From: Chlorops oryzae
Lineage: Eukaryota; Arthropoda; Insecta; Diptera; Chloropidae
Reading direction: 5' to 3'
NCBI GenBank assembly: GCA_020466095.1
Contig: CM035807.1
Span: 106,144,727 to 106,208,726 of the forward strand
DNA length: 64,000 nucleotides
Of the stretch, positions 1-38,987 are shown in pieces. Position numbers and translations under genes: made by a program. Positions within the stretch are counted from its first letter, which is position 1, and each line of letters opens with the position of its first letter. The notes beneath the pieces were generated by a model. It searched no databases. It was not told the DNA's origin and saw only the letters and a program-made list of their open reading frames with translations.

Positions 1-6
1 CATACG

Positions 7-237
7 CTAGATTGAGAATAAGAACCTTGGGAGGTTACTTCTTCTACTCCATATCTGAACTCGTTGAACGTTATCCTTTGAGAATAGCAAGCTTTGTTGA
101 GCGAACAAATTGGTTTCATAAATAGGTGTCCAAGCGCCTGTGGGTATCACAACGGATCTTTTTGGTCTAAGTGCGTCCACTTTTTTGCGGGAGGCCCCTA
201 TGACACAACCAAACCAAATACAGGCTATCAGAAGCAT
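7..237 (-). CDS. possible small secreted protein, 5' part (DM4/DM12-like?)
   Basis: A minus-strand reading frame starts at ATG 237-235 and closes at a TAG at 9-7, 76 codons. It opens with a plausible signal peptide (MLLIACIWFGCVIGA), followed by a basic stretch and an RPKRSVVIPTG motif. An R-x-KR site followed by a hydrophobic-P-x-G segment resembles the start of insect DM4/DM12 small secreted proteins, but this is a loose resemblance. A second frame stays open from about position 90 to the left edge, so an intron or an indel could continue the protein beyond the window. It may be chance. It lies opposite in strand to turtle. Confidence 0.3.
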   Translation of the reverse strand: MLLIACIWFGCVIGASRKKVDALRPKRSVVIPTGAWTPIYETNLFAQQSLLFSKDNVQRVQIWSRRSNLPRFLFSI

Positions 238-1847
238 CAGTAAGAAAATTTAAGAAAAGTTCGAATTTTTTCAAAGAAATTTTTAAACGTTTTTCTCGAA
301 TATCGGAAATGAAGTCTTCGAAAAATCCGTAAACGTATCAAATTGTATTGCCCCTATCTCAGAATCAATATTGGATTTCGATTCCGATCAAATTGATTCC
401 TGTCTTCGTTGCTATAGCCACATCGATTTAAACAAAAATTCGGTAATAATAATAAACTCTAGACACAAACCGATGCTTCAATCTTGTGCCTTAGTTCCAA
501 AATGTTATTATTTCTTCTTGTTCTTTTATCAAAATTTCAACGAACTGCCAGATTTATTTCGTTTGAGGGATTTATTTGCGGTAAAATATTCCGTCGAATA
601 TGTGTTAAAATATATTTCACGCTCCGCTCTTAAATTCCATATGAATTATTTAATAGAGAAATCGCCTAAAGAATTAATCTCACCCAAATTCATTAAGGAC
701 CATGCGATATCAAATGCGAAAAGGCAAATAAGCAAACAGCACAATATCGCAAGCCACGCACACGCACACACACACGTGCACACAGAGACAGACGGAAATA
801 CGATTATGTATAAATGATGCATACACGTTTGTATGATCATTCTCGAAATTACGCCCCGACCACATATACGACCGCACTTGAACATACAAAATGGCGGTGC
901 TTTGCGCTGCTATTTTATAATTGGGAACTTAACTGACGAATTCGTCATTGTCCAAAAGCGGATTTTCAGCATTCCCTATCCGAATGTTTGCCCACAGACA
1001 CACACACACAAACACACAGAGTGTGGCACTTTCTCATAGCGCGCCTCTGGCTGATTGTGCCATTAATGCTGCTTGTGTTTGACAAATGGTTGAGTCTGGC
1101 GAGCGGACCGGAAATTGCATTAGGCCACACAAACATATACAAAACAAATTTCGTAATCGCACTTACGGCGCGGCATCGCTTTTTGTTTATTCTGCGTTTC
1201 GAATTTCGCATTTCGTATTTCGAGTTTCGAGCGTGTGCGGAAAATTTCATTTTACCAATAACTAAATGTGCATACGAAAGTTAACGTTACAAAACATACA
1301 TACATGCATGCATATATGAGAACGCGTATATCGAAGTAATAAGGACACACTCCGATCAGTGAATTTCGATTACAAATCAACTTGCTACGGTCTCTCCCAG
1401 CACACTCGTCAATAGACAAATGTAAATAAAATCGCATTAAAGCGCTTGACAGTTTTTTGAACGCATCCGTCATCATGGCGCTCAGAGTGGACAGAATGGA
1501 CGGCGCACTTGATTCCTAAGCCGCTTTTAATTATAATTTTTGTTTTATTTAATTGAATTCTAAACATTATTTTTGATGCTAACAGAGATTAGACTTGTTT
1601 GCCCGCTTTCGAAAGCCAACAAAATAGCGGACTGAGCGAATCAACCGAAAAAGACTTCAAAAAAAAACCAGGTTAGGCTTTTATACTCAGGCTAGCCTGA
1701 TAATAAAATACCCGACATAGATGAACAACGGCTAGCCATTTATGTATGTTCGAATATCTATTTAAAATCGGCCCCAAGACCACGACAATTAAGACAAAGC
1801 GTGAGATCATAGTGAGCCTTATATGAAGACACCGTCCTTTTAACATG

Positions 1848-2735
1848 CACCGAGAGAAGTAACAGCAGTTAAATCAACTACTTAGAACAGTTAAAGTAAG
1901 AGTGGTCTGGTGGTGCACTGAAAAATGCAGTCAAATGAACAGTTGAAAAACAGTTACTTTTTATGTTCAAACTCGCTTTCGTTCACTTAGACGTATAGTT
2001 AAGTTCGCATTCTGATCAACCGTCTCCGGAGGTTTCGATAGCTCAGTGGTTTAAACTGTGACTCGACACTCGTGAGCTTCGGGGTTCTATCCCTGCTGGC
2101 GGCGGGAATTTTTCTGAAATTTTTTTTTAATTACAGTTTTTTTTTTGTTCAGAGTGTAGTTGTTTTGGAAGACAAAAGTTTTCTCCTAAATTTTTAAGAT
2201 TTTAATTTATTTAATTTTTTTTTAATGGTTCATTTTCAAGCAAAAAATTTTGGGAGTGAAAAAATTCCTTAAGCACGTTCCCCAAAACTTGAGCAACCAT
2301 AAACTCAAGTGAGCATTTTGACCAACAAATTAAACTCGTTCGTTTAGCGTAATGGTTAAGACGTTCGCCCAGCGAAGTGGCGGAGGTCAGCGGTTCAAGG
2401 CTCGGCCGAGGCGAGAAAATTTAAAGAGATGAAAGAGAAAAAGATTTAAATAGAAACAAATAAATAAAGAAAAAATATAATTATTTAATAAAAAAAAAAA
2501 AATATTAATAAAAGAAGATAAAAAAAAAAGTCAAAGCAAAAAATAATTTTTTTTCCCAGTCGCTGGTGACAGTTGATTTAACCGCGGACAGTTTATCAAC
2601 CATGTAGTTATATCCTTAATGACTGTGTTTGTACTGTTGAGTTGACCGCTACTGCACATAAGTTAACAATTAACGGTGAACTCGGTTATTTTAACCTGCT
2701 TTTTCAGTTAATATAACTACCTTTTTCTCTCGGTG
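1848..2735. mobile_element. 888-bp TIR element containing two tRNA-like modules
   Basis: The ends are inverted copies of CACCGAGAGAA (left at 1848; right reads TTCTCTCGGTG and ends at 2735). Subterminal DNA on both sides is rich in short AGTTAA/TTAACT motifs. Inside are two tRNA-like modules on the plus strand. One has an A box TAGCTCAGTGG (2039-2049) and a B box GGTTCTATCCC (2083-2093). The other has TTAGCGTAATGG (from 2344) and GGTTCAAGGCT (2392-2402). No transposase is present, so it is non-autonomous. A diverged partial copy in the opposite orientation lies at about 58463-58765 and carries one end and the first module. Confidence 0.65.
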
Positions 2736-3479
2736 TGCCCACTTTTCCAATTTTCGGAAATAAAATCGCCCTTAATCCCAATTTCAATGAAATATCTCGA
2801 AAAACTGTGATGTTATAGAAGCTTTTGGGATTTTTCTGACAGGCTCTAGTAGTTTGGGTACCATCAATTATGGCCGATCAAGAAAATTAGAGGATGTTTA
2901 TTACAATAGAGCAGTGATGGCCAAACCTATACGTAAACGTTCATAATTTGTGTGTGTGTGTGTGAATGCGCTGTCGACTTCGATGTGAGTTACTCTGATT
3001 TGCATTGAAGAAGTTTGTTTTTTACACACACGAACGCAGCCGACCGATTTTCGCAAGAATCGGTATACGCTATACGTGTGCGACTGCTGCGACGCGTCGG
3101 CAGAATTCGGTCTCTCAAGCACAAGTGCTAGGAAAATCGAAATTTGGCCGACACTGCTATAGAGGAAGTATACATATATGCCAGCTCGAGTTCATGTCCT
3201 ATTGGAATTTTAGGTGTAAATGACTTGTGTCAACAAATGTCCTTTTGCCACGCCCCCTTTTTCAAATTTTCTAAATAGATAGTAGAAAATGTTCGAATTT
3301 AAAATTTTTTAAAATATCTCTAAAAAATTTAGATTTTAGAGCCGTTTTTCTGATTGTCAAAACAGACCGTAGTACTAGAGGTGCCCCCCAAAAAAATGAC
3401 CCAATCAAGCCCAATTAATCCTCCTCATGTCTCCGCCAACAAGCATACCTAATTTCGTTAGTAAAGCTCAACTCCTTCG

Positions 3480-3670
3480 ATAAGAAAACTGTATACGGAT
3501 GGACAGGCAGACAAACAGACAGCCGGAAAAACGGACGGACGGACATGGCTAAATCGAATCTCCTAGTGACGCTGATCATTTCAATACGCCTTATGTATGG
3601 CCTTTCTCGAGTGGTTCTGGGTGCTACTCACAACCGCACAACCGCAATATATCCTCGACACAGAGTATTT
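3480..3670. repeat. dispersed repeat with GGACGGACATGGCTAAATCG motif
   Basis: This GGACGGACGGACATGGCT-type block followed by a GCTGATCATTT segment resembles a short dispersed repeat that recurs in many dipteran genomes, often near retroelement ends. The resemblance is from memory and no second copy was found in this window. Confidence 0.3.
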
Positions 3671-3900
3671 CGGACATAAAAACTTTAAAATCCGACAAGC
3701 CTAATGGGCAATTTAAAACGTTAAAGAGCTAAGTTTGACACACATCACGACATTACAAAAAAAAAAAAAAAAATACAAAAACACTTCCTCCACAATGAAT
3801 ACATTTTCATCATCGAAAAATCATTGAATCGGTTTTTTTTTTATTCTCATCATTTTTGCACATTTTTTTGTGACATCGTCTTTCTCGTTTGGTCTTCCAG

Positions 3901-30419
<26,519 letters not shown>

Positions 30420-30421
30420 TG

Positions 30422-30439
30422 CCCCCCCCCCCCCCCCCC
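30422..30439. repeat. C18 homopolymer just after the tutl stop
   Basis: An uninterrupted run of about 18 C begins three bases after the inferred stop codon, at the start of the 3'UTR. Such a long C run is rare in AT-rich fly DNA and its length is error-prone in sequencing. Confidence 0.9.
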
Positions 30440-31215
30440 ATTGTCGTTAAAGTTCGAACTCTGCAATTGATGTCTTGAAATCAGAAATTCCAATTCAATT
30501 GAAATTTCCGATTAAAAATACCTGCATTCGGGATGATTATTTACCATTTAATTAAAGCTTATTAAAATATAAAAATATATAAAAATAACAAAAACAAAAA
30601 AACAACGCGCACTTCAACGAGTAGTCATGAAAAGGTTAAGAAGAAAAAACAAAACAAATCAAAATCACGGCCTTCACGGAGCTATCAGTGATGAAAATCT
30701 TTTACTTTTAAATATTTCAGTTTTTAGTTCTTATAAAAATAATGAACACAAATCGTCAGTGAAATGACTAATGGGAGATGAAAAAAGGAAAAATAATTAG
30801 GAAATTTACTTATATAAATATTTAAATAATTCAATAACTAATGCAATTAATTAACACAAACTGTAAAATACTCAAAAGTAGTTATACAAATTTAAGACAT
30901 AACCTGAATACGGACTTTTTTTAAACATTTTTCGCAACAGTTTCTCCGAAGCCGCCGCCATAGTCCTTTGAAACCAATCGGGGAACTTCTCGCTTAACAA
31001 AGGCTAAACTATACATATATGAAAGGCGATTTTTCTTTTCAACACAAACCACTCTTCTATTCCAATCAAACCAATTGGCACCAATAACAAAACATGATTT
31101 AGTCCCAATCGAGTTCCTAATAAGTAGGAAAGGACATCTCAGTTGCCCGGAAAGGAATATGAACGGCCATTTTTGTTTTATTCAAATGAATTTCATATAA
31201 TCCTTAGACATCTTG

Positions 31216-31432
31216 AAATGGCTCTGGGATAGCGTGCTATGCTCTTGATCCCGGGGTCCGAAGTTCGATTCCCGGCACAGGCGAAACGGAGTGTAATGTT
31301 TCAAGCCTAGCATTGGTTTTTCGAAAAATCGCACGTTACGGGTACACGATAAAAAAAGACATACATACACTCACACAAACGCGAGAAAACCCCTCGTGAT
31401 ATCACAATGGATCTAAGTCCCAGCCGGATACG
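31216..31432 (+). mobile_element. SINE family A copy 1 (tRNA-derived)
   Basis: The head has GGGATAGCGTGCTATGCTC (A-box-like) and GTTCGATTCCCGGCACAGGC (B box GTTCGATTCC). The body has TGGTTTTTCGAAAAATCGCA and AAAGACATACATACACTCAC; the tail has ATCACAATGGATCTAAGT. Further copies lie at 35665 (interrupted) and 45318. Confidence 0.75.
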
Positions 31433-33241
31433 TCCCGGTGAAACAATCAATGATTCAGCATGACATAGAGCCGCGACTCCTCCTAATTGTACACCAACTT
31501 TCTAATGAAATTAACACACAAGCGGCATTGGCAGTCATAAGAGCATATGTCACGAGTTGGTCATCGAATGTTGAGTAGATCTACTCCGCCGTATCGATAT
31601 CTCTATCGATGACAGTGCCATTGAAGTTGCGCTGAATAACATTTCCTCTCGATGACATTGTCATTGCATTGCGATAAAAAGCTCCTTCTTTCGATGGCAA
31701 CGCGCTATTGCAATTGAGAAGTAGGTACTCAAATTTTCCCCTTGATATCCTTGGTGAAAAAATTCATGAATTGGTCATTTATGAGAAAATTTCCGGCTGG
31801 GGTGGCAGCCACTTCAACATACATAAATCCACATACAAATACAATACATATACACATCTTGAAATCGAACAGATAGCAATGGCTATAGCCTTAAGATCCG
31901 CTGTCAATAAAATTTCCCTTTTTTCATTCTCTAAACGCTTAGCAGATTTCGGACGCAAAAAGACTTTCGTCTTTCTCAAACAATTGTATATACAACTGTA
32001 CACATAAAATGTAATCACGTTAAAATTAAATTAATATTAATATAAATAAAACAATAGCAATTTAAAGACATATTAATGAATATAACAAAAAAAAAAAAAC
32101 AAACAAACAAACGAACAAATATTAGCATCAAAACCTTTAGATTATTGGACTAACAATCGACAATTATAAAAACTTAACTGCAATGAAAATAGTTAATCTA
32201 ATTATGACATTTTAAAAGGTAAAATTCTATACGCGGATTACATATATATATATATATATGCATTAATATAAATAAATATATTGTATACATATATATATAT
32301 ATATATACATATATAAAGCGTAAAAATCAGTTGAATATAAAAACTCGAACGGATCTTAACGTTAATAAAGGTAATAAGCAATTATTTTAGGCATAAATTG
32401 TTATTAAGTATAAATTAAAAAATAAAAATAAAAATAAGTGCATAAGCCCTTAAATATGTGAAATGAATTAACTGAACAATTAACAGGCAAAGAGATAATG
32501 TTTCATATTTCATTTTTTCTTTTTAATTAAATTTAACGATCATAAGAGTATGTAAACAAAATCCAAGAAAAATATGTATAGCTGCATATAACACGAATCG
32601 AAGAAAATTAAAAATTTAAATTAAAAAAAACAAACGCAATTTTAATGAGAAATAATATAAATTAAAACTCAATACTTTATGTAGAGCACGAACACAAAAC
32701 AGAATATTACACAGTAATCCGAAGTAATTCAAAACTTAATAGGAACTAATTAAAAATGAAAACATGAGAATAAAAATATGTATTGAAAAATTCTAACAAG
32801 AAAATATAATAAAAATTCAAAGAGAAAAACGAAAAAACAAAAAATAAAATTAAAAATTAAATATTAAAAATTAAAATTAAATTTAAAAACAAAAAAACAA
32901 AAACACTGTGTGAAAAGTGTAATATAAAGGGTTTTGCTGGCCACAAAAGTTGAAAAATTCAAATGAAAATGAATTTCGTGTTTAATTTTTTTCGTTATAT
33001 ATCTACGTATGACAAAAAAAATATTTAAAAAAAAAAAAAAAAAATTCAAATGTTAATATACTCGTACATATATAGAAAAGAAAGTGCATAAAAATTGAAC
33101 GGAAAGGTTCTGACACAACTTAATGCCAATACACTGCCACAAAAATAGAGCGTGCCCGAGAGAGGTGGATTATTAAATTTACAAGGTTCTGAAAAAATCG
33201 ATTTCATTACTTTGAAAATTTATTTAAAATTATTGGATTTT

Positions 33242-33355
33242 GACAGCCGCTGTGTCGTAGATGGAAATTTTCGGCCCTTTTCTGTTTCCCCCTTGGTTTA
33301 CCATTTTCCGTAGTATCACAATGGGCCCATGAGGCCTACTTGTGTCAACCTGTAC
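33242..33355 (+). mobile_element. SINE family B, internally deleted copy
   Basis: It starts GACAGCCGCTGTGTCGTAG, like the fuller copy at 46496, and ends with ATCACAATGGGCCCATGAGG and CCTACTTGTGTCAACC. The central part with the B box is missing. Confidence 0.55.
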
Positions 33356-34796
33356 ATTAAACCTTTTAAATTTTGATATTTATTTATTATGTACATACTT
33401 TCTCATTTATTTCCATAAAAACCCATTCGAAATATGCTAACCAGATAACATAAGAATTTTTTCAAGGCCTAAATTCAGTGCCTTTCTCTAGAATCTCGAT
33501 TTTTTTAAAATTATGAACCTTTTTTTTTTATTATTAAATATTTATATTAATTACATTTTGGTATTTGCTTTATCGCAATCGCTTTTTCAGAACTCTGTAG
33601 TACATTCTTCTTCGAGGGAAAAATGTGAATATTCTCCACTCTCTTGCCGCTCGAAAAGGGGAAAAAATATATAGAATGTCGAGTATGATTGTTGTAGGAT
33701 AATGTTTAAAGGGGAGAAAAAAAAAATAAGAAAATAAAAATATGACGGAAGAAGCTTTGAAAGGCATTGTAGAATATGGCTTGAAAATAAACACGAAAAA
33801 AAAAAACAAGAATTAAATGATCTCATGTGAAATAATTTATATTTTTTTTTTAATATTCTAAAATTCTGTTTTATTAAAAAAAAAAAAAAGCACCTTGTGT
33901 GCTTGAGACGAGCCCAGTCTTATTAAGCACGTGCGCTAAATTTTATTATAAGACAAAAATCGAAATTTTTTGCACTATAAAATTTACCACATGTGCTTGT
34001 GATTTGTTAATTTCATTAAATCGTTTTTTATTTCCTTTAAAATGTTATTAATATTACTATTAGTTTTTGCTCTCGAACAGGCGAACAGACCGACTCAACG
34101 ACAACAAAAAAAAAAAAAAAAACGAACAGACAACCGGACGAACTGAAATTGAATAGCTGTCGAATTGAAGTTGCAATCTAGTTTCAATTTGCTATGGAAA
34201 AAGAAAAATCGACGAATTTTGATCGAATGTGAGTCAAAATAAAAATAAAAAGTAAAAAAAACAAAAATCTTTTTTATAGCGACGAAAATTAATTTAAACA
34301 ATTAATTAAAAATATTAACGATTAAAGAAAAAGTTGACCTAAAAAAAAAGAAAATTGTTTAGCGATTGACGAAACGAAGTCTTTTAAAAGTGAATGATAT
34401 AAATAAATCAATAAATAAATAAAATTAAATAAAATAAACCATAAAATGAAGAAATCGATAGAATTAAAAAAGTTTTTTTTTTTTAATCTTATTTCACTAA
34501 CGAAGAATGGACTTTAAAGTAAAGCATAAAAATTATAGCATTAAGTATGATAAAGGTTTATTCATAAGAAATCTAACGCTTTATGGGCCACCCACCTATG
34601 GCTCAAACCTCGAATTTCTATTTAATGTTATCGTAATTATTTTTTACATTATAAAGTTTATTCTTTTTTTTTTTTTTTTTTTTTGTACAAAAGTCATTCC
34701 ACAATTTTCATTCTAATTATCCTTGTTTCAAGTATCTTCTTAATTTTCCCTAAAAAAATACTCAAAATATTCTTTTTCTTTATATCCCTCCATATG

Positions 34797-34830
<34 letters not shown>

Positions 34831-35391
34831 CCCTTTCTGTCTCAACTCTCAAAACTTTTTTCAATGAGTGAGTTAAGAAACAAACACAGATAAAGTTGAT
34901 AAGGAAAATTCTAAAATTCTAAATACGCGTAATAATTATTTAAGCGGCACAATGCAGACACGAATATTTCTTTTCTTAAAGAGATAAAAGAGAAACGAAA
35001 ACAAAGAAAGAAAGAAAAAAGAAATACACAAAAAATAATAAATATGTATTAACAAAAAAAAAAAAAAAAAAAGTTACAAACGAAAATGAATAAATTTAAT
35101 GTGAAAATCTAAAAACGATTAAAAGATTTAGTGGAAATGAAAGAAGAGAAGAAAACGTTTTTATATATTGAATGTAGAAAGAACGTTATAAGGAAATTTG
35201 AGATTTTCAATTCGAATTGATTTTTATGATTTTCGATTTTTGGGTTCTTAACATGAGAATTGGGTTGAATAATGAAGTAAATTAATTATGGTTTTTTTGA
35301 AGAAACCAATTTCAGTACAAAATTAAATATTAAGTCAAAATTATTTTATTTTACATGAAATAAGAATCAGCTGAAGGTTTTATAATTGATA

Positions 35392-35425
<34 letters not shown>

Positions 35426-35664
35426 ATTCAGTTCAATTATTATTTTTACTATAAATAAGTTGTAAATCTGATAGAAACTTTTAAATGAATAAAAATTACA
35501 AAGAAAAGCTCTTAAAACAAATTCAAGAAAGAAAAAAAATTAAATTTCCATTGTGTTTTTATTTTGTTTTTTATTCTTGATAGTTTTTTTTTTTAGCACC
35601 GAAGAGGGTAAGATAAAAAAAAATGCAAGAATCAATTTATTTATTTACATATTTCCTTCAAGTT

Positions 35665-36400
35665 GTGGCGGATGCTTGCTTTGCTCTTGATCCCAGGGTC
35701 GGAAGTTCGATTCCCGGCACAGGTGAAACGGAGTGCATAGCACTGGTTTTTCGAAAAATCGCATGTTAGGGGGGCACCCCAGCGGGAAATTATCTCCTGC
35801 ATGACAATGTCATCAGTGATGTCATCGATGACATATAGGTGACATTGTCATGTGTGACATCTTGGAGGACATGTCATCGTGGAGGGATGCTGTTCATGTG
35901 CTTGACTCTCATTGGCTACTGAAATTTAAATAAGGTTTTAGCGTCAGTTGAACGTTAGCATGAAGTGGCGTAGATGATGAGTGCTCGACTCAGAATCCGA
36001 AGATCGCGGGTTCGATCCCTGGCTGAGGCGAACAAAAATTGTTAAAAATAGATTTTTTTTTTAAATTGCGAAATATCCAAAGAGAGGGCAAAGAAGAGAG
36101 TTATCAAACTGGTTTCTTTAAATATATATTGACATTTAGAGAGAAAAGAGCAATGTGCTGCTCTCAAATGCTTTTTTCGCCATCGCACACCCTAGTATGA
36201 CAATGTCACCGCTGAAGTCCCTGTCAGCTCCTGTGTAAATGTCATACAAAGTGTCACCGGAAATAGCATGCATTCCGGCTCCGAAGTCACTAGGACATCA
36301 TCGGAGATGTCCGCGGGACATTTCCGGTGGGACTCTACATAAAAAGACATACATACACTCACACAAACTCGAGAGAAACTTCTTTTGGTATCACAACTGG
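35665..36400 (+). mobile_element. SINE family A copy 2, split by a TIR element
   Basis: The head (GCTCTTGATCCCAGGGTCGG, GTTCGATTCCCGGCACAGGT, TTTTTCGAAAAATCGCATG) ends at about 35776. The matching SINE tail (CATAAAAAGACATACATACA, CTCACACAAACTCGAG, TATCACAAC) resumes at about 36338. The 560 bp between is a separate TIR element. Confidence 0.7.
35777..36336. mobile_element. TIR element with internal tRNA-like module, nested in a SINE
   Basis: The ends CCCCAGCGGGAAAT (35777) and ATTTCCGGTGGGA (to about 36332) are inverted repeats. Repeated GACAATGTCATC/GATGACATTGTC blocks lie on both sides. The centre has a tRNA-like module on the plus strand: TGGCGTAGATG (35967) and the B box GGTTCGATCCC (36009-36019). 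No transposase. Confidence 0.6.
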
Positions 36401-36413
36401 TTGGTATACGGCC

Positions 36414-37738
36414 TACACAGAAAAATTTGACTACGAAAAATTCCAATTAATGGCGATTGTTAAACTAGATTCATTGGCAATTTTAATTGTCACAATTAAA
36501 AATTTCAAACAATTTACAAAATTTTGGGAAAATTTCGTAATATTAAATTTTAAACAAACTTTTGTTTGACTGTTTTGTTATACTTATTAATCACCAAAAA
36601 TATTAACACTTAACAAACCGTTGTTTGATTGTTTTTTCATATCAAACAATGAAAGTATTAGTGCATATAAATATTTTTCTTAAAGATAAATTTTGGTCAG
36701 GTATTTATTTTAGTAAACTTTTTTCCTTTTAATTTCCCTGAGATTACTGACCGTTTCGTTATATGCAAAAAAAAGCTTTTATTCCATATTTTAACCCAAA
36801 CATTTCGTCGATTTGTTGTCGACATCCTCAGGGGCACAATTTAGAATAAAAATTTTTCTAAAATTCTCATTAGCTTTATGCGTACTTACATACAAGAAGA
36901 GACAAAATACATAATCAAAAACTAGCTCACATTAAGGATGGGCAAAATGGGAAAATACATCGATATATATCGTATCGATATATTTAAAAAGCATCGAAAT
37001 TGAAACGATACTATCGGGGGAGAAATATCGAGCTTTCGATATATCGAAATTATAAATACCTACCAATTAAAAATGACTATTTTACTAAATACAGTACAGT
37101 GTACCTTCTGCTTAAGGAGAACCCTCCTAAGCGGACACTACTCCAAATAGACAGATTTCAGGAATTTTCTAGTGCTCCTCCTTCTCAAATACATTCCTCT
37201 TAAACGAATACCTTTGTTAAGCGGATATATATGTGGGTCCCGTGGGTGTCTGCTTAAGACAGAGTACACTGTACATATTTTAGGCAAAATTAGATTGTAC
37301 AAAAGGACGTTTTCGAGTTCTCAGATGGTATGATAAGATATGATACGATAAGATAAGACATGAACGATCAAAATTTCGCTTTATATCCAAGAGAAATGCG
37401 TGTGAAACACAGGCTTACAACGACAGACATATATAAAATATCGCTTTCGATGTCGGTAAAATTATATCGATGTTCGATATATCTCCGAGCAAAAATATCA
37501 GTATAAATTTTCGATATATCGTTTTAAAAATATCGATGTTTTGATATATCGATATTTTTTGCCATCCCTAGCTCACATATGTCTATGATACTATAATATA
37601 TAATTATCTTCCGTAAACTGACTTTACATACTCCAATTTATATTATAGAATGTGTAGATGAGGCTGAGTTTTAACAACGAATTTGTTATATTGATTAAAA
37701 AATTGGTTGTATTGACGTATGAAATTTTTTTCTGTGTA
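36414..37738. mobile_element. TIR element with TACACAGAAAAA ends, hosting a hAT insertion
   Basis: The left end TACACAGAAAAATTTGACTA and the right end (complement TACACAGAAAAAAATTTCAT) are imperfect inverted repeats of about 25 bp. After subtracting the hAT insertion (36933-37570) about 690 bp remain, AT-rich and without a recognisable gene. Confidence 0.5.
36933..37570. mobile_element. non-autonomous hAT element, 638 bp, with CGATAT subrepeats
   Basis: It is flanked by a perfect 8-bp target duplication, GCTCACAT (36925-36932 and 37571-37578). The ends are TAAGGATGGGCAAAA and TTTTTTGCCATCCCTA. Both subterminal regions are dense in ATCGATAT/ATATCGAT motifs, which can pair with each other. No transposase. 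Confidence 0.88.
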
Positions 37739-38987
37739 AATGACAGAAGTGAGATTTTATTTTTCATTTTTAATAAGCTCCACAGAAACAGAGTTTTTCC
37801 ATTTTATTAGCAAAATCGCAAAAATTCCAATGAAATTTCACGGTGTGATGTGCAAAAAATGTTTATTATACTTGTAGGGTAAGCGATTTTAATGAAATTC
37901 ATAGTTGGTGGGCGTGGCCCTTTGTTTTTTCGAAAATTTAATTAAAATAAGGCTCGGTGCTTAGTTTCAATATTCTCCGAGCACTCCTTATAGTTTTTTT
38001 CACTCAAATATATGAAGTGTTGTGAGTAATGCTTCGACTCAAACACTTTCCTTTACCTGTCGTCTCTTTCCACCGTCACTGTACACTTAAAAGCAGAGCT
38101 CGAAAATAACTGTCAATCTTTTTCAATCCTTGGATTCTCTCTGATTATTAACAATTTTTGCAATGAAATAGAAATTTCTCTCGGAGAGGAAGACGACCAA
38201 AACCTTTTATTGCGGTTTTCAAGTGAGATTTATTTGTAAAATCAAAATATAAATCTCTTTGCTTCAGATCTACTGAATAGACTTAATTTTTTTTTTCATT
38301 TCTTGCTTTTGGTTATTTGAAGAGAGATATCAAAATTAGTCTTCGTGATTTTGTTGTTTTAAAATTGTTTTATTTTATTTATTTTATTGAAGCTTCACAT
38401 TTAAAGCGCGCTTTGAAAAACAAAAAAACAACAGAATCACAATAAAAACCAAACAGGGAAATCCAGTGCAGTGCTTTTGAATTTAGTAAAACGCAACAAC
38501 AACCACACAGGGACCGAAAAAAACGAAAATTTTATACCTGCGCTCGCTGCGTGAGATTTTTGTATTTTTCGGACTTTGATTCTTCTTCGTTGTTGAGAGA
38601 AACCTTTATTTTTATGCGGAAGGGTTACGCTCGAACAGAAACTATTAAAGTCGCTCTCATTAATTTCGGTTGATCAGTGATAGTTTTGAATTCTCTCGCT
38701 CGAAAACAATTATTTGATGAAATTTTGAAACGGTTGAGAGAAATCTTCGAGCTATGCTTAAAAGCCAACAGTGAAATTGCGTAAGCGAATTAAAACAACC
38801 AACAACAACAAAGAGCAAGCAGCAATGCAATGACAAAGAAATGATCGACTAAGCGGAATTGCAGTCACGATCGAACAGGACTAAAGTCAACAACACCAGT
38901 CGCGGTAATATGCAATTCAGCATTATTATAATAATATAGGTAGGTCGAATGCTCTGAGGAAATAACTATTAGAAACGGACCTACGAC

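Larger units (their letters stand above)
238..3900. other. non-coding stretch (intergenic or turtle intron) with repeats
   Basis: No exon with convincing splice sites and conserved coding content is visible. The stretch holds short CA/TG microsatellites (near 756-785, 1000-1020 and 2950-2965), a TIR element with tRNA-like cores (1848-2735) and a dispersed repeat around 3480-3670. Whether it is intron or intergenic depends on where the missing 5' exons of turtle lie. Confidence 0.6.

Noticed and set aside
371..817. 148-codon open frame near the left end
   Set aside because: Irregular composition, ends in a CA microsatellite, no recognisable domain or signal; likely chance in AT-rich DNA.
2039..2110. 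tRNA gene call from A and B boxes
   Set aside because: No paired acceptor, D or T stems of a proper cloverleaf; it lies inside a repeated TIR element with a diverged copy at 58463.
31240..31300. tRNA gene call at GTTCGATTCCCGGCACAGG
   Set aside because: Repeated with the same downstream body at 35665 and 45318, so it is a SINE head.
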